A DNA stretch of 64,000 nucleotides, from positions 84,908 through 148,907 of the forward strand of contig PDTV01000007.1 of assembly GCA_002747185.1 (NCBI GenBank). Direction: 5' to 3'. Made by a program: the position numbers and the translations under genes. The notes beneath the pieces are model-generated. The model saw nothing but the letters and a program-made list of their open reading frames with translations. It did not search any database and was not told the origin of the DNA. Positions 1-8,866 of the stretch are shown piece by piece; the first letter of the stretch is position 1, and every line of letters starts with the position of its first letter. The DNA comes from Candidatus Contendibacter odensensis (lineage in GTDB: Bacteria; Pseudomonadota; Gammaproteobacteria; Competibacterales; Competibacteraceae).

Positions 1-467
1 CCTGGCGGCCCGATAATGATGTACCAAGGTAACTGGTATAAATACTGACCACGACCGGTCTTACCCCCAAGTCGGGCACGTTTGAGAACAGACAGTGCCT
101 CATCCAGTCCTTGTTTGAGGGTAGAAATTTCCTCGGCTGAGGCGGCCTCTTCTTCCTGCCTTCTCTGTTGTTCACGTGAGGCCTGTTCGGCAGCTGCTCC
201 CTGTCCCCCTGAATCCATCTGGTTAACAAGATCAGAGAGCATGTTACGGTTATTACGCAAGGTCTGGATGTAATAAATAACCTTGTATAAACCGATGGAC
301 ACACCGAACACCAAGATGGTAACGATACGCCCCAAATCCGATGTCAACGGCGAGGAGCCTGCAACCGAGATCAGTGGCCCCAGATACCAGATCAGCGCGA
401 CGAGCGCCATAAAACCTATGATCGCAATAAACCAAGGTTTTTTAATTAAATTTAAAACTTTTCTCAT
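1..467 (-). CDS. tssM: T6SS membrane-complex protein TssM (IcmF), N-terminal part
   Basis: Read leftward from an ATG whose first bases overlap the tssL stop (ATGA). The first ~155 residues are visible: two transmembrane segments (about residues 11-33 and 45-66), a charged Gln/Glu-rich stretch, then GRGQYLYQLPWY followed by IIGPPG, the beginning of a Walker A loop, where the window ends. This arrangement is typical of TssM/IcmF, the inner-membrane protein that with TssL (and usually the lipoprotein TssJ) builds the trans-envelope complex of the T6SS. Last visible gene of the leftward operon tagH-(small ORF)-tssK-tssL-tssM. The rest of the protein is outside the window, so completeness cannot be judged. 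Confidence 0.9.
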   Translation of the reverse strand, partial: MRKVLNLIKKPWFIAIIGFMALVALIWYLGPLISVAGSSPLTSDLGRIVTILVFGVSIGLYKVIYYIQTLRNNRNMLSDLVNQMDSGGQGAAAEQASREQQRRQEEEAASAEEISTLKQGLDEALSVLKRARLGGKTGRGQYLYQLPWYIIIGPP

Positions 468-1837
468 AACGCCCCCTGGTTGACTCGCGCCAGCAGAACA
501 ATATCAACACGCCGATTAAGCGCTCGACCTTGCGGTGTGTTATTGGGGGCGATGGCCTGAGTGGCAGCACGACCTTCGCTAACAAAACGACCTGGATTGT
601 TACTAACAGCAGCCAGGATTTTGACCACGCTATCAGCACGTGCCTTTGACAAATGCCAATTCGATGGGAATCGCAATGTATGGATTGGGATACTATCGGT
701 ATGTCCAGTAACGAGCACGCGCCCCTGAACGGTATTAAGTTCCTGGCTAATTTGCGTTAATAGCGACAAAAAGGCAGGTTTAACATCAGCACTGCCTGAA
801 TCAAATAACCCATCACCATTGATGCGAATCGTGGTTCTATCAGCCTCCTCAATCACTGAAACCAGATTCTGGCGGATTTGAGGATCAAGAAAGCTTCGTA
901 GCTGGCGGGATACACGTCCAAGGCTGGAAGCAACCTGAGGTTTGAGTTGTGCAGGTGCAGCCGGTATACCACTGCGCTGCACCATCGCCACATCACCACT
1001 ACGGATGCTACTCAAGGCAGTCAACACCGGATCAGAGGCGCTATTTAACAGCCAACTAAAAATGGCATAAGCCGTCAGCAACAATAATGCCGCGATTGCG
1101 GCCACCACCCACAAGGGAACATAACGTATCAACGGATTACGTTGCTGGTTGACACCGCGCCAGTTAGGCGACAATTCCCGCTCAAATTCACCATGGGCAG
1201 TACGGATCGCATTGTAAACCCGCTCGCGTTGCCCATCCAAACGGCTACGACCATTTTCCAGCAAACGGTAGCGCCCCTGAAAACCGAAAGACATACACAG
1301 ATACATAACTTCCAGCAGAGCCAAATTCTTACGCGGGTCAACGATAATGGCATCCAGTAACTCAAAAAACTTTTCACCACCCCAGGTTTCATTGTGAAAG
1401 GTAATCAACAGGCTGTTTTCGCTCCAGTCACTCACCCGCCCCCAAGGTGTGTTCAACACCACTTCATCGAGCATAGTACACAACACATAGCGGGCACGAT
1501 ATACCGTTTTTTCGTCGATACCGGCATCACGGGCATGAGCAGTAAACGCTTTTATTTCTGCGACCATCCGTAAACGCAAGCGATCAGGATTGGGATGCGA
1601 AGCAGTATTTTTCAGGCGCATGACCAAACCGAGCAAGGGCGCAGCGGCCGACTCCAGTGGATTTAGCCCTGCATCTGTTGCTAATGATCCCGCCTCTGGT
1701 TCAGAATCTATTGGATCTGAAGGCAATTCGACCGGAACAGCTTGATCTTCCGGATACGGGCGGCGCCCTCCGGGTGTCGGTCGAATAATCGTGCGTTCAT
1801 TATCACCATTGATGGCAAACGGATCGTCAGTAGTCAC
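464..1837 (-). CDS. tssL: T6SS protein TssL (DotU/IcmH) with C-terminal OmpA-like domain
   Basis: A 457-residue protein. After a disordered N-terminus (~60 residues) comes a DotU-type cytoplasmic domain (about 65-230, with ARYVLCTMLDEVVLNTPWG), a single transmembrane helix near 240-262, and a C-terminal OmpA/MotB-like peptidoglycan-binding domain (about 335-455) containing VLVTGHTDSIPI and later NRRVDIVL. This is the 'evolved' TssL form in which the peptidoglycan anchor is fused to the protein. It sits 13 bp after tssK and its stop overlaps the tssM start, so translation is probably coupled. TssL anchors the baseplate (through TssK) to the membrane complex. Confidence 0.95.
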   Translation of the reverse strand: MTTDDPFAINGDNERTIIRPTPGGRRPYPEDQAVPVELPSDPIDSEPEAGSLATDAGLNPLESAAAPLLGLVMRLKNTASHPNPDRLRLRMVAEIKAFTAHARDAGIDEKTVYRARYVLCTMLDEVVLNTPWGRVSDWSENSLLITFHNETWGGEKFFELLDAIIVDPRKNLALLEVMYLCMSFGFQGRYRLLENGRSRLDGQRERVYNAIRTAHGEFERELSPNWRGVNQQRNPLIRYVPLWVVAAIAALLLLTAYAIFSWLLNSASDPVLTALSSIRSGDVAMVQRSGIPAAPAQLKPQVASSLGRVSRQLRSFLDPQIRQNLVSVIEEADRTTIRINGDGLFDSGSADVKPAFLSLLTQISQELNTVQGRVLVTGHTDSIPIHTLRFPSNWHLSKARADSVVKILAAVSNNPGRFVSEGRAATQAIAPNNTPQGRALNRRVDIVLLARVNQGAL

Positions 1838-1850
1838 GAGGGTTTACCTC

Positions 1851-3203
1851 TTATTCCTTGATTGCCCAGAACACCATCTCCATCTCTGGAAACTCGCCAC
1901 CCACATGGAACGCAAATCCGCCGGAATTCAGTATCTGTTTCCAGAACTCGCTACTACGATCAAGCCGAAAGTAGATAAAATCAGCATGATATGGAATTTC
2001 ACGTGGCGCGACCGGTAGTGCACTAACACCGATACCCGGCAGATGATGATTCACAAATTGCGCAATACGCTCAACCGGCCCGATTTTGACCTGGGAAGGA
2101 AACAGTTTCCGTAGTAACTCAGTCGCCATATCAGCACGCACTGCAAGAATAAAGGTGGCTTTGTCCAGCAAGGGGCGCTCACGATCGGTGATCACCGCCA
2201 CCCGAATACCGTACTGGCGTTCCTCAATCGGAATCTGAATCGCTGCTTGTTCTTCAACCAGACTGAGTGCATGACGCAGCTCAGTCATCAGCACAGCCAG
2301 GGTGGTCTCCAGATCATCATGATCGTAAGACGGGAAAGTGGGTGGCCGACGTCTTTCCTTATTGGTAAACGTGTTCATTTCACCAGCAAGCTGCAACGCA
2401 ATCTGGTAAAAAGTTTCTGGATGCAAACCTTGCGCCGTTGACAAATGCGCGAATAATGGCTCGAAACGATTAACCGTCTGCAAGCGCAAAAACTGCGAAA
2501 TATCAACACCGGCACCGCGCGAACTTCCTGCACCAGACAATCGATCAGCAAGTGCATCACCACGCTGGTGCAGCAAGCCAAAAACCTCAGTGACAAAACC
2601 ATTCAGCGCTGGCAATGCACGACAGTCCAGGCAAGGTGGCAAATAATCAGCATCCAGCACTACCGTTTGATCCGGCTTTTTTTCTAATACCCTGGCGACA
2701 CCGATACAGGTATATTCACTCACATCCTGAGTAGCTAACAGTAACCGCAATCGCGGCTCGCCGATTTCGACAAAGGCGCTGTTATTGGCATTATCGATAT
2801 TGTTATCACGCACATCACTGGCCTCCGCACGATAACGGGCAGTCGTGTCCTGACGCTCGCCCCGATCTACATCCGCCATACCAGAGCGGCGCATCGGCAT
2901 TGCAAGCAGTATTCGAGTATCACGCACACTATCATGAATATCGATTGGTACCGGTGGCGGATCATAATCAGGAATATTAAAAGGTGTGCCATCAGGTAAT
3001 AGGCCTCTAGCTGCAGTAATGGCTATCTTGCCTAATACCAACGCCTCCCGATCCAAAACAAGCTCTGTCACACCCCAATGATAAGCACGTATTTGAGCGC
3101 AAGATTGCCGAACGAGCGCTTCGATATAACGATCCTGCTGTTGAAAGTGTTGAGGACGTAGGAACATACCCTCAGACCACACAACTTTGCTATACCAGCT
3201 CAT
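1851..3203 (-). CDS. tssK: T6SS baseplate protein TssK
   Basis: A 450-residue protein opening with MSWYSKVVWSEGMFLRPQHF, the characteristic TssK/ImpJ N-terminus. Length and the C-terminal IPYHADFIYFRLDRSSEFW motif fit the family. TssK trimers connect the phage-like baseplate (TssE/F/G) to the TssL-TssM membrane complex. It lies between the small ORF downstream of tagH and tssL in a tight leftward operon; its ATG overlaps the stop of the preceding 47-codon ORF by four bases. Confidence 0.95.
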   Translation of the reverse strand: MSWYSKVVWSEGMFLRPQHFQQQDRYIEALVRQSCAQIRAYHWGVTELVLDREALVLGKIAITAARGLLPDGTPFNIPDYDPPPVPIDIHDSVRDTRILLAMPMRRSGMADVDRGERQDTTARYRAEASDVRDNNIDNANNSAFVEIGEPRLRLLLATQDVSEYTCIGVARVLEKKPDQTVVLDADYLPPCLDCRALPALNGFVTEVFGLLHQRGDALADRLSGAGSSRGAGVDISQFLRLQTVNRFEPLFAHLSTAQGLHPETFYQIALQLAGEMNTFTNKERRRPPTFPSYDHDDLETTLAVLMTELRHALSLVEEQAAIQIPIEERQYGIRVAVITDRERPLLDKATFILAVRADMATELLRKLFPSQVKIGPVERIAQFVNHHLPGIGVSALPVAPREIPYHADFIYFRLDRSSEFWKQILNSGGFAFHVGGEFPEMEMVFWAIKE

Positions 3204-3343
3204 AGCGATATTACTCGTATCATTACTTTAATAGAATTGAGATTAGAGAATAACTGTGCAGCACACAACGAAACCACCAAAAAACCGCGTGTACCAAATT
3301 TAGCATTCAAATAAACGGTCATGGCTGCCAGCACCACCATCAT
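3200..3343 (-). CDS. 47-codon ORF at the usual tssJ position, unrecognised
   Basis: A short reading frame starts 7 bases after the tagH stop and ends in an ATGA overlap with tssK. It encodes 47 residues with one hydrophobic stretch (GFLVVSLCAAQLF). Many T6SS clusters have the outer-membrane lipoprotein gene tssJ between tagH and tssK, so this could be a tiny membrane peptide, a tssJ signal-peptide remnant, or chance. No lipobox fits well (V-S-L-C is not canonical). The four-base overlaps suggest coupling but do not prove expression. Confidence 0.3.
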   Translation of the reverse strand: MMVVLAAMTVYLNAKFGTRGFLVVSLCAAQLFSNLNSIKVMIRVISL

Positions 3344-3349
3344 GACATT

Positions 3350-5047
3350 TCAATCGCCACGCAATCGCTCCTCATAGGCACGGGCGAACTCATCACCAAA
3401 TAACTTGTTAAAATCGTCCTCAGCCTCACGGACGATTGATTGATACTCACTAACGAATAAATCCCAACATTTTGCCTTATAGCCAGCACTCAAAATGTTA
3501 TCGAACAGGTTTTGTTTCAAACGACCTTCCAGCATATCAGGATCAAGACGCCTGGTAAGTTGATCCAGCGCAGCCTGAATACCCTTTATCACAGCAAGCT
3601 GATGGTCCTTAATATTGCTAAAACTCTCCCGCACCGCTTGCTGAGAAGGCATATAGGTGTCTCCCCGACCAATCAATAATAGTGCCATAACCTCTTCCAG
3701 ACGGAGAGGCGAACGACCTGGCGGCGTTTTCAAAGGATTATTTTCAATAGGGCTGATTGCTGTGCGGTCTAATCTAAATTCACCTTTAATATCGCTGCGC
3801 GCCATCAAAATATCCATCAGCCCTTGCACAGTTTCACGCAAGATTGCGCCCAAATTTGCCATAGCTTCGAGCTTTTGTGCCTCACTCCATCGTATTGGCG
3901 GTAAACCTGCCCCATTAAAGAAAGCTTCGATAAGCTCATCTGCACTTGTATGGGTATCGCCAGGCTTATCCTGTACAGGTGGCTCAGGAAGTGATGACTT
4001 TAACTCAGTAACCTGCAATCTTGGCTTGGCCACAGGCTTTGCTGCCTGTTCAGGTTCTACCGGTGATTCCAAAACCGGCGTTGCAGATACAAGTATCGGT
4101 GATTCCTCAGGTAAGGATGATGGTGAGGATTGCTGTGAATTTGACCCGCCAGGCGGCTGCATCCACCAATCTTCAGGAATCTGGGCCTCGGGCGCGGGTT
4201 CAGATACCTTGAGTTCATGCTGTTTATGCTTTTCAGGCGTAGCAAGTTCGCGCAATGGTTCAGCCGTTGCGGGTCTTTCAAAAACCACTTTGGAAACCGG
4301 TGCGCTATCTGGTACAGGCGGCTCTCCGGAAACCAGCGGAGGTGTCTGAGCAGCTATGGGTTTCCGGGGAATAATTTTCAGGTCAGGTGGAACAGCAGGT
4401 TCCGGTCCTGGGCCCGGATTTGGCGATATTGGTGACTGTTCAGTGACCAGTTTTGGTGGTTCAAATGCAGCACGATCCGGCATCAGGATATCAGCAGGTG
4501 GCTCAGTAGCGACTGCACCTGATGGCTGTTTACCTATCGCTGATCCCTCTTTATCCCCGGACAGAATGTCGATGTGCGAGGATTTCATGATATCCCTTGA
4601 TACGCCACAACTACCTGACGGCACCACTGCCGAAATCGCGGCATCCGGAAGCAGCCCCGATGACGTAACAACATCCGTCATCGGACCACCATGATCGGTC
4701 ATACTGACATCATTCGCCGTCTCATCAAACGCAATCGTCACCAGGATTTCGTATTCACCCAGAATAAAACGGTCACCATCCGCAAGTTGAATGGACTGAT
4801 TGCGAGCAATGCGCTGTTCGGCATCATTGAGGAAGGTACCATTAGTGCTGGTATCAGTAAGAATATAATGTCCATTCTGATAATGGACAGAACAATGCTT
4901 GCTTGAAAGAATCCGCTCAGGATCTTCCAGAACCCAGTCATTCTGTGAGGCACGACCAATCGTTATAGATCCTTGCTCAAGTGTCCGGATAGTTTCCTGA
5001 CCGGGTGAGAGACGCTGAAAGCTGATAATTTTCAATTTCAGGGGCAT
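3350..5047 (-). CDS. tagH: T6SS FHA-domain protein TagH
   Basis: About 565 residues from the ATG at 5047 (MPLKLKIISFQ), chosen over a longer frame because the FHA fold begins directly here. The N-terminal FHA domain (about 5-100) shows GSITIGRASQNDWVL, SSKHCSVHY and TSTNGTFLND, the phosphothreonine-binding signature. A ~250-residue Pro/Glu/Ser-rich linker follows, then a TagH-type C-terminal domain (about 390-565; GRSPLRLEEVMALL, LDPDMLEGRLKQNLF). FHA proteins of T6SS loci take part in threonine-phosphorylation control of assembly; no kinase/phosphatase pair (ppkA/pppA) is seen in this window. First gene of the leftward operon, divergent from tssA. Confidence 0.88.
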   Translation of the reverse strand: MPLKLKIISFQRLSPGQETIRTLEQGSITIGRASQNDWVLEDPERILSSKHCSVHYQNGHYILTDTSTNGTFLNDAEQRIARNQSIQLADGDRFILGEYEILVTIAFDETANDVSMTDHGGPMTDVVTSSGLLPDAAISAVVPSGSCGVSRDIMKSSHIDILSGDKEGSAIGKQPSGAVATEPPADILMPDRAAFEPPKLVTEQSPISPNPGPGPEPAVPPDLKIIPRKPIAAQTPPLVSGEPPVPDSAPVSKVVFERPATAEPLRELATPEKHKQHELKVSEPAPEAQIPEDWWMQPPGGSNSQQSSPSSLPEESPILVSATPVLESPVEPEQAAKPVAKPRLQVTELKSSLPEPPVQDKPGDTHTSADELIEAFFNGAGLPPIRWSEAQKLEAMANLGAILRETVQGLMDILMARSDIKGEFRLDRTAISPIENNPLKTPPGRSPLRLEEVMALLLIGRGDTYMPSQQAVRESFSNIKDHQLAVIKGIQAALDQLTRRLDPDMLEGRLKQNLFDNILSAGYKAKCWDLFVSEYQSIVREAEDDFNKLFGDEFARAYEERLRGD

Positions 5048-5250
5048 GGTACAATATCCGATTAACTGGACACCGCTTCGGCTGTTCAGATGACGATTCA
5101 TCATACAATTGACGTTTTTAGCCGGTACACACTGCATCGGCCACAACCAATTACTTCTGTTGAGTCTATACCGTGCAAGCGTATTGCGCCAAGTACGTCT
5201 ATACTCGATCTAATCAGGAAAAATTAGGGAAAATCCGAGAATAGCTCCCA

Positions 5251-5298
5251 AATACCATAGTGATTAGCCCGAGAAAGCCCCTAAAATACCATAGTGAT
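5251..5298. repeat. Pair of 14-bp direct repeats in the tagH/tssA divergent region
   Basis: The 14-mer AATACCATAGTGAT occurs at 5251-5264 and again at 5285-5298, a start-to-start distance of 34 bp (about three helical turns). It lies between the divergent tagH and tssA starts and ends 20 bp before tssA. The phasing suggests a binding site for a regulator of one or both T6SS operons, but duplication by chance slippage is possible. Confidence 0.45.
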
Positions 5299-5318
5299 CA
5301 GGACGAGATATTTTGCTC

Positions 5319-6473
5319 ATGAGTGTAATTGAAGTTGAGAACCTGCTAGAAGCCATCGACGCTAATGCACCTTGCGGTGAAGACTTGGAATACGATCCTG
5401 CATTTACCGAGATGGATACTCTGGCCCAAGAAAAACCAGAGCAACAATACGGTGATACCATTATCCCCGCTGAGCCGCCTGATTGGCGTGGTGTCCGCAA
5501 CGTCGCCCTGGAACTCTTTGGGCGAACCCACGATCTACGTGTAGCGGTCTGCTTGAGTCGTGCCTTACTGGCAACCGATGGCCTCCCCGGATTTGCCGAT
5601 GGTCTGGCATTGATTGAAGGATTAATCACCCGCTATTGGGATGAGGTTCACCCGCAGCTTGACCCTGATGATGATAACGATCCAACACTGAGGATCAATA
5701 CGCTTATTACACTGTGCGATCCTGAAACCACCTTGCATGATTTGAGCCAAACCCCTCTGGTTAGCTCACGTGTGCTTGGACATTTCAGCTTGCGCGATAT
5801 CCAGGTTGCGACGGGTACAGTTACACCTATTGCGAGTGCAAGTAACGAGAATCAATCAGATCAACCCTCGCAAACCAGCATTGATGGCGCCTTTCAGGAC
5901 GCAGACCTGGAAGCATTACAGGCTATCGCTACAGCCACCGCCAAATCCATAGAGCGCATTGAACGGATTGAAGCTGAGCTCACTGATCGGGTGAGCGTCA
6001 CTCAAGCGCCTGACATGAGCGCACTTAGAACACAATTAAAGGACATTCAGCACATCCTGGCAGCACAATTGCAAAGACGTGGTGTGTCTGGAGATGTAAA
6101 AGCGTATCAAGCCATGGCTGAAGCAGGTGCACCTGAGGTTGCTGGCGCAACAATGGCGACCCAACACCCGGTGGTCAGCGACATTACCAGTCGTGAATCT
6201 GAGGTTGCTGGTGTAACAACGGCGACCCAACACCTGGTGGTCGGCGACATTACCAGTCGTGAAGATGCTATTCGCACGCTGGACAAAATCTGTGAATATT
6301 TTGAACGCTATGAGCCTTCGAGTCCCGTACCGTTTTTGTTAAAACGAGCCAAAAGCCTGGTGACCAAGGACTTCATTGAAATACTGAATGACTTGACCCC
6401 AACAGGAATCGAGCAAGCGAACCTGATTTTTGGTTTACAAGATGATAATTGCAGTGATGACAGCTACAGTTAA
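5319..6473 (+). CDS. tssA: T6SS protein TssA (ImpA N-terminal domain)
   Basis: 384 residues from ATG 5319; a TTG two codons upstream is an alternative. The N-terminal ImpA domain (about 5-130) carries NAPCGEDLEYDPAF, DWRGVRNVALELF and a tryptophan in RYWDEVHPQLDPDDDNDPT, all typical of TssA. The C-terminal ~60 residues (DAIRTLDKICEYFERYEPSSPVPFLLKRA) match the short C-terminal domain of the family. TssA primes and caps sheath/tube polymerisation. An internal 22-residue tandem duplication sits just before the C-terminal domain. First gene of the rightward operon. Confidence 0.93.
   Translation: MSVIEVENLLEAIDANAPCGEDLEYDPAFTEMDTLAQEKPEQQYGDTIIPAEPPDWRGVRNVALELFGRTHDLRVAVCLSRALLATDGLPGFADGLALIEGLITRYWDEVHPQLDPDDDNDPTLRINTLITLCDPETTLHDLSQTPLVSSRVLGHFSLRDIQVATGTVTPIASASNENQSDQPSQTSIDGAFQDADLEALQAIATATAKSIERIERIEAELTDRVSVTQAPDMSALRTQLKDIQHILAAQLQRRGVSGDVKAYQAMAEAGAPEVAGATMATQHPVVSDITSRESEVAGVTTATQHLVVGDITSREDAIRTLDKICEYFERYEPSSPVPFLLKRAKSLVTKDFIEILNDLTPTGIEQANLIFGLQDDNCSDDSYS
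6135..6266 (+). repeat. 66-bp tandem duplication inside tssA
   Basis: Two in-frame 66-bp units (6135-6200 and 6201-6266) differ at only a few positions and encode two copies of a 22-residue segment containing ATQHxVVxDITSRE. They lie in the linker before the C-terminal domain, so the duplication probably lengthens a spacer without breaking the reading frame. Confidence 0.9.
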
Positions 6474-6582
6474 AAAGCTGCCAAAGGTCAACACCCCACC
6501 GGGCTTACAGCTATCGGTTCGTAAAGGTAGCCATTCAAATTTTCCCAAACCCTTTTAGTTTGAATTGAGGAGACCATACCTT

Positions 6583-7107
6583 ATGGCCATGAGCAGCCAA
6601 AAATTTATCGCCCGAAATCGGGCGCCACGCGTACAGATTGAATATGATGTTGAAGTGTACGGCGCTCAGAAAAAAATTCAGATTCCCTTTGTAATGGGTG
6701 TAATGGCCGATCTATCGGGCAAACCCGCCGATCCCCTGGCGCCAGTTGCTGATCGCAAGTTCCTGGAAATCGATGTCGATAACTTCGACAGTCGCCTCAA
6801 AGCAATGAAACCCCGGACGGCCTTTCGTGTCCCGAACACCCTGACAGGTGAGGGCGAATTAAACGTCGAGCTCACCTTTGAAAGCATGGATGATTTCTCG
6901 CCAGCAGCGATTGCCCGCAAGGTTGACTCCCTCAACAAGCTGTTACAGGCACGTGAGCAACTGAGCAACCTGATGACCTATATGGACGGTAAAACCGGTG
7001 CCGAGGATTTAATCGCAAAGGTGCTCAATGACCCAGCCCTGTTGCAATCACTCGCGTCTGCACCTAAGCCACAAGATAGCGAACAACCGCCTGCTGACAA
7101 GGAGTAA
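6583..7107 (+). CDS. tssB: T6SS contractile sheath small subunit TssB
   Basis: 174 residues. ATG 6583 is chosen because GAGGAGA lies ten bases upstream and the product begins MAMSSQKFIARNRAPRVQI, the standard TssB/VipA N-terminus. Further family marks are IPFVMGVMADLSG, FDSRLKAMKPR and the C-terminal LREQLSNLMTYMDGK-like helix. TssB pairs with TssC to form the contractile sheath that propels the Hcp tube. Seven bases separate it from tssC. Confidence 0.96.
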   Translation: MAMSSQKFIARNRAPRVQIEYDVEVYGAQKKIQIPFVMGVMADLSGKPADPLAPVADRKFLEIDVDNFDSRLKAMKPRTAFRVPNTLTGEGELNVELTFESMDDFSPAAIARKVDSLNKLLQAREQLSNLMTYMDGKTGAEDLIAKVLNDPALLQSLASAPKPQDSEQPPADKE

Positions 7108-7113
7108 TACACC

Positions 7114-8616
7114 ATGGCTGAAACTGATGCAGATACCCAGATCCAACCGGAAATTCAAACCGAAACTGTAGAAAGCAGTGATTTCTCTTCGCTGCTGCAA
7201 CAGGAATTCAAGCCCAAGTCCAATCAGGCCCAGGAAGCGGTCGAAAGTGCTGTGCGTACCCTGGCAGAACAGGCACTTGAATATACAGCGCTCATTTCCC
7301 CGGATGTCCTCAAATCCATTGAATCCATGATCGCAGCGATTGATCACAAACTTGGCGAGCAGATTAATCTGATTCTCCATCATGAGGACTTTCAGCAGAT
7401 TGAAAGCGCATGGCGCGGCTTGCACTATCTTGTTAACAATACTGAAACGGACGAGATGCTCAAGATTCGTGTCATGAACATCTCCAAGAAAGATCTGCAG
7501 AAAACGCTAAAGAAATATAAAGGCGTTGCCTGGGATCAGAGCCCGATCTTCAAAAAAATCTATGAGGAAGAATACGGCCAATTTGGTGGCCAGCCGTATG
7601 GTTGCCTGGTAGGTGACTACTACTTTGATCATAGACCCGCTGATGTAGAGCTTTTGCGTGGCATATCACAAATTGCCGCTGCTGCACATACCCCGTTTCT
7701 GGCTGCGGCAGCACCAACAACAATGCAGATGGATTCCTGGCAGGAGCTCAGCAATCCACGCGATCTTAGCAAGATCTTCCAAACACCGGAGTATGCCGCC
7801 TGGCGTTCATTGCGCGAGTCCGAGGATTCCCGTTACATCGGTTTGGCCATGCCACGATTTCTGGCACGGCAACCTTACGGAGCGAAATCCGATCCGGTTG
7901 AGGAATTTGATTTCGAAGAAGATGTGGAAAATGCAAGCCACAACAAATACTGCTGGGCTAATTCTGCCTATGCGATGGCCACCAATATCACGCGCGCTTT
8001 CAAACTGTACGGCTGGTGCACCCGAATTCGTGGCATTGAATCCGGTGGTGCCGTCGAGGAACTGCCGACCCATACCTTCCCCACTGATGACGGCGGCGTG
8101 GATATGAAGTGCCCGACTGAAATCGCCATTAGTGATCGTCGCGAGGCTGAGTTGGCCAAGAACGGTTTCATGCCGCTGATTCACAAGAAAAACAGTGATT
8201 TTGCTGCATTTATCGGCGCCCAGTCGCTACAAAGCCCTGCTGAGTACGACGATCCTGATGCCACAGCAAACGCCAATTTGTCAGCTCGCCTGCCCTATTT
8301 GTTTGCAACCTGTCGCTTCGCTCATTACCTCAAGTGCATGGTGCGCGACAAGATCGGTTCATTCAAGGAACGGGAATCCCTAGAACGCTGGCTTCAGGAA
8401 TGGATCTATCAGTATGTCGATGGTAACCCGGCCATTTCCAGCGATGAAACCAAAGCCATGCAACCCTTAGCGGCTGCCGAAGTGATCGTGGAAGAGGTGG
8501 AAGGCAATCCGGGGTATTACACCTCCAAATTCTTCCTGCGCCCACATTATCAGCTTGAAGGTTTAACTGTATCATTGCGACTGGTATCCAAGCTACCCTC
8601 GGTCAAGGGCGGTTAA
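7114..8616 (+). CDS. tssC: T6SS contractile sheath large subunit TssC
   Basis: 500 residues, the usual TssC/VipB length. Family marks include ESAWRGLHYLVNNTETDE, GVAWDQSPIFKKIYEEEYG, PFGxxVGDY-like GCLVGDYYF, and the C-terminal YYTSKFFLRPHYQLEGLTVSLRLVS cut here into parts. It co-assembles with TssB; the N-terminal region carries the interaction helix. It ends the sheath gene pair; a 250-bp gap with a candidate sigma-54 promoter separates it from hcp. Confidence 0.97.
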   Translation: MAETDADTQIQPEIQTETVESSDFSSLLQQEFKPKSNQAQEAVESAVRTLAEQALEYTALISPDVLKSIESMIAAIDHKLGEQINLILHHEDFQQIESAWRGLHYLVNNTETDEMLKIRVMNISKKDLQKTLKKYKGVAWDQSPIFKKIYEEEYGQFGGQPYGCLVGDYYFDHRPADVELLRGISQIAAAAHTPFLAAAAPTTMQMDSWQELSNPRDLSKIFQTPEYAAWRSLRESEDSRYIGLAMPRFLARQPYGAKSDPVEEFDFEEDVENASHNKYCWANSAYAMATNITRAFKLYGWCTRIRGIESGGAVEELPTHTFPTDDGGVDMKCPTEIAISDRREAELAKNGFMPLIHKKNSDFAAFIGAQSLQSPAEYDDPDATANANLSARLPYLFATCRFAHYLKCMVRDKIGSFKERESLERWLQEWIYQYVDGNPAISSDETKAMQPLAAAEVIVEEVEGNPGYYTSKFFLRPHYQLEGLTVSLRLVSKLPSVKGG

Positions 8617-8724
8617 TAATGCTTTATCGAGTATGGGCCAGAGTGACTTCCATACTGGCCCGTTTTGGGCTATCACCCATAAAACTACAAAAATAAATCA
8701 CAAAACCAAAAGGTTATTTTTATT

Positions 8725-8740
8725 TGGCACACAGCATGCA
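8725..8740 (+). promoter_or_regulatory. Candidate sigma-54 promoter upstream of hcp
   Basis: TGGCACACAGCATGCA fits the -24/-12 pattern TGGCACG-N4-TTGCA, with the invariant GG and GC dinucleotides at the correct spacing and two mismatches elsewhere. It lies 127 bp before the hcp start in a 250-bp gap that otherwise interrupts a very compact operon. Sigma-54 control of T6SS hcp genes is known in several gammaproteobacteria; activity here is inferred. Confidence 0.5.
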
Positions 8741-8866
8741 TATTCTCCCATTGAGCGATGGCCTCCTGCTCCAGAGAAATCTGGTACAGACAAGAGGCTA
8801 TTAATCAGAACAGCGGGTGCTTACCCGTGATAACATAACCTTACCTATATAACTGAGGACACAAAA

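Noticed and set aside
3657..4349. 230-codon open frame on the plus strand
   Set aside because: It is antisense to the Pro/Ser-rich linker and C-terminal part of tagH; composition bias keeps it open. No ribosome site or motif.
5251..5298. CRISPR-like repeat
   Set aside because: Only two copies with a 20-bp interval and no cas genes; better explained as a regulatory or chance repeat.
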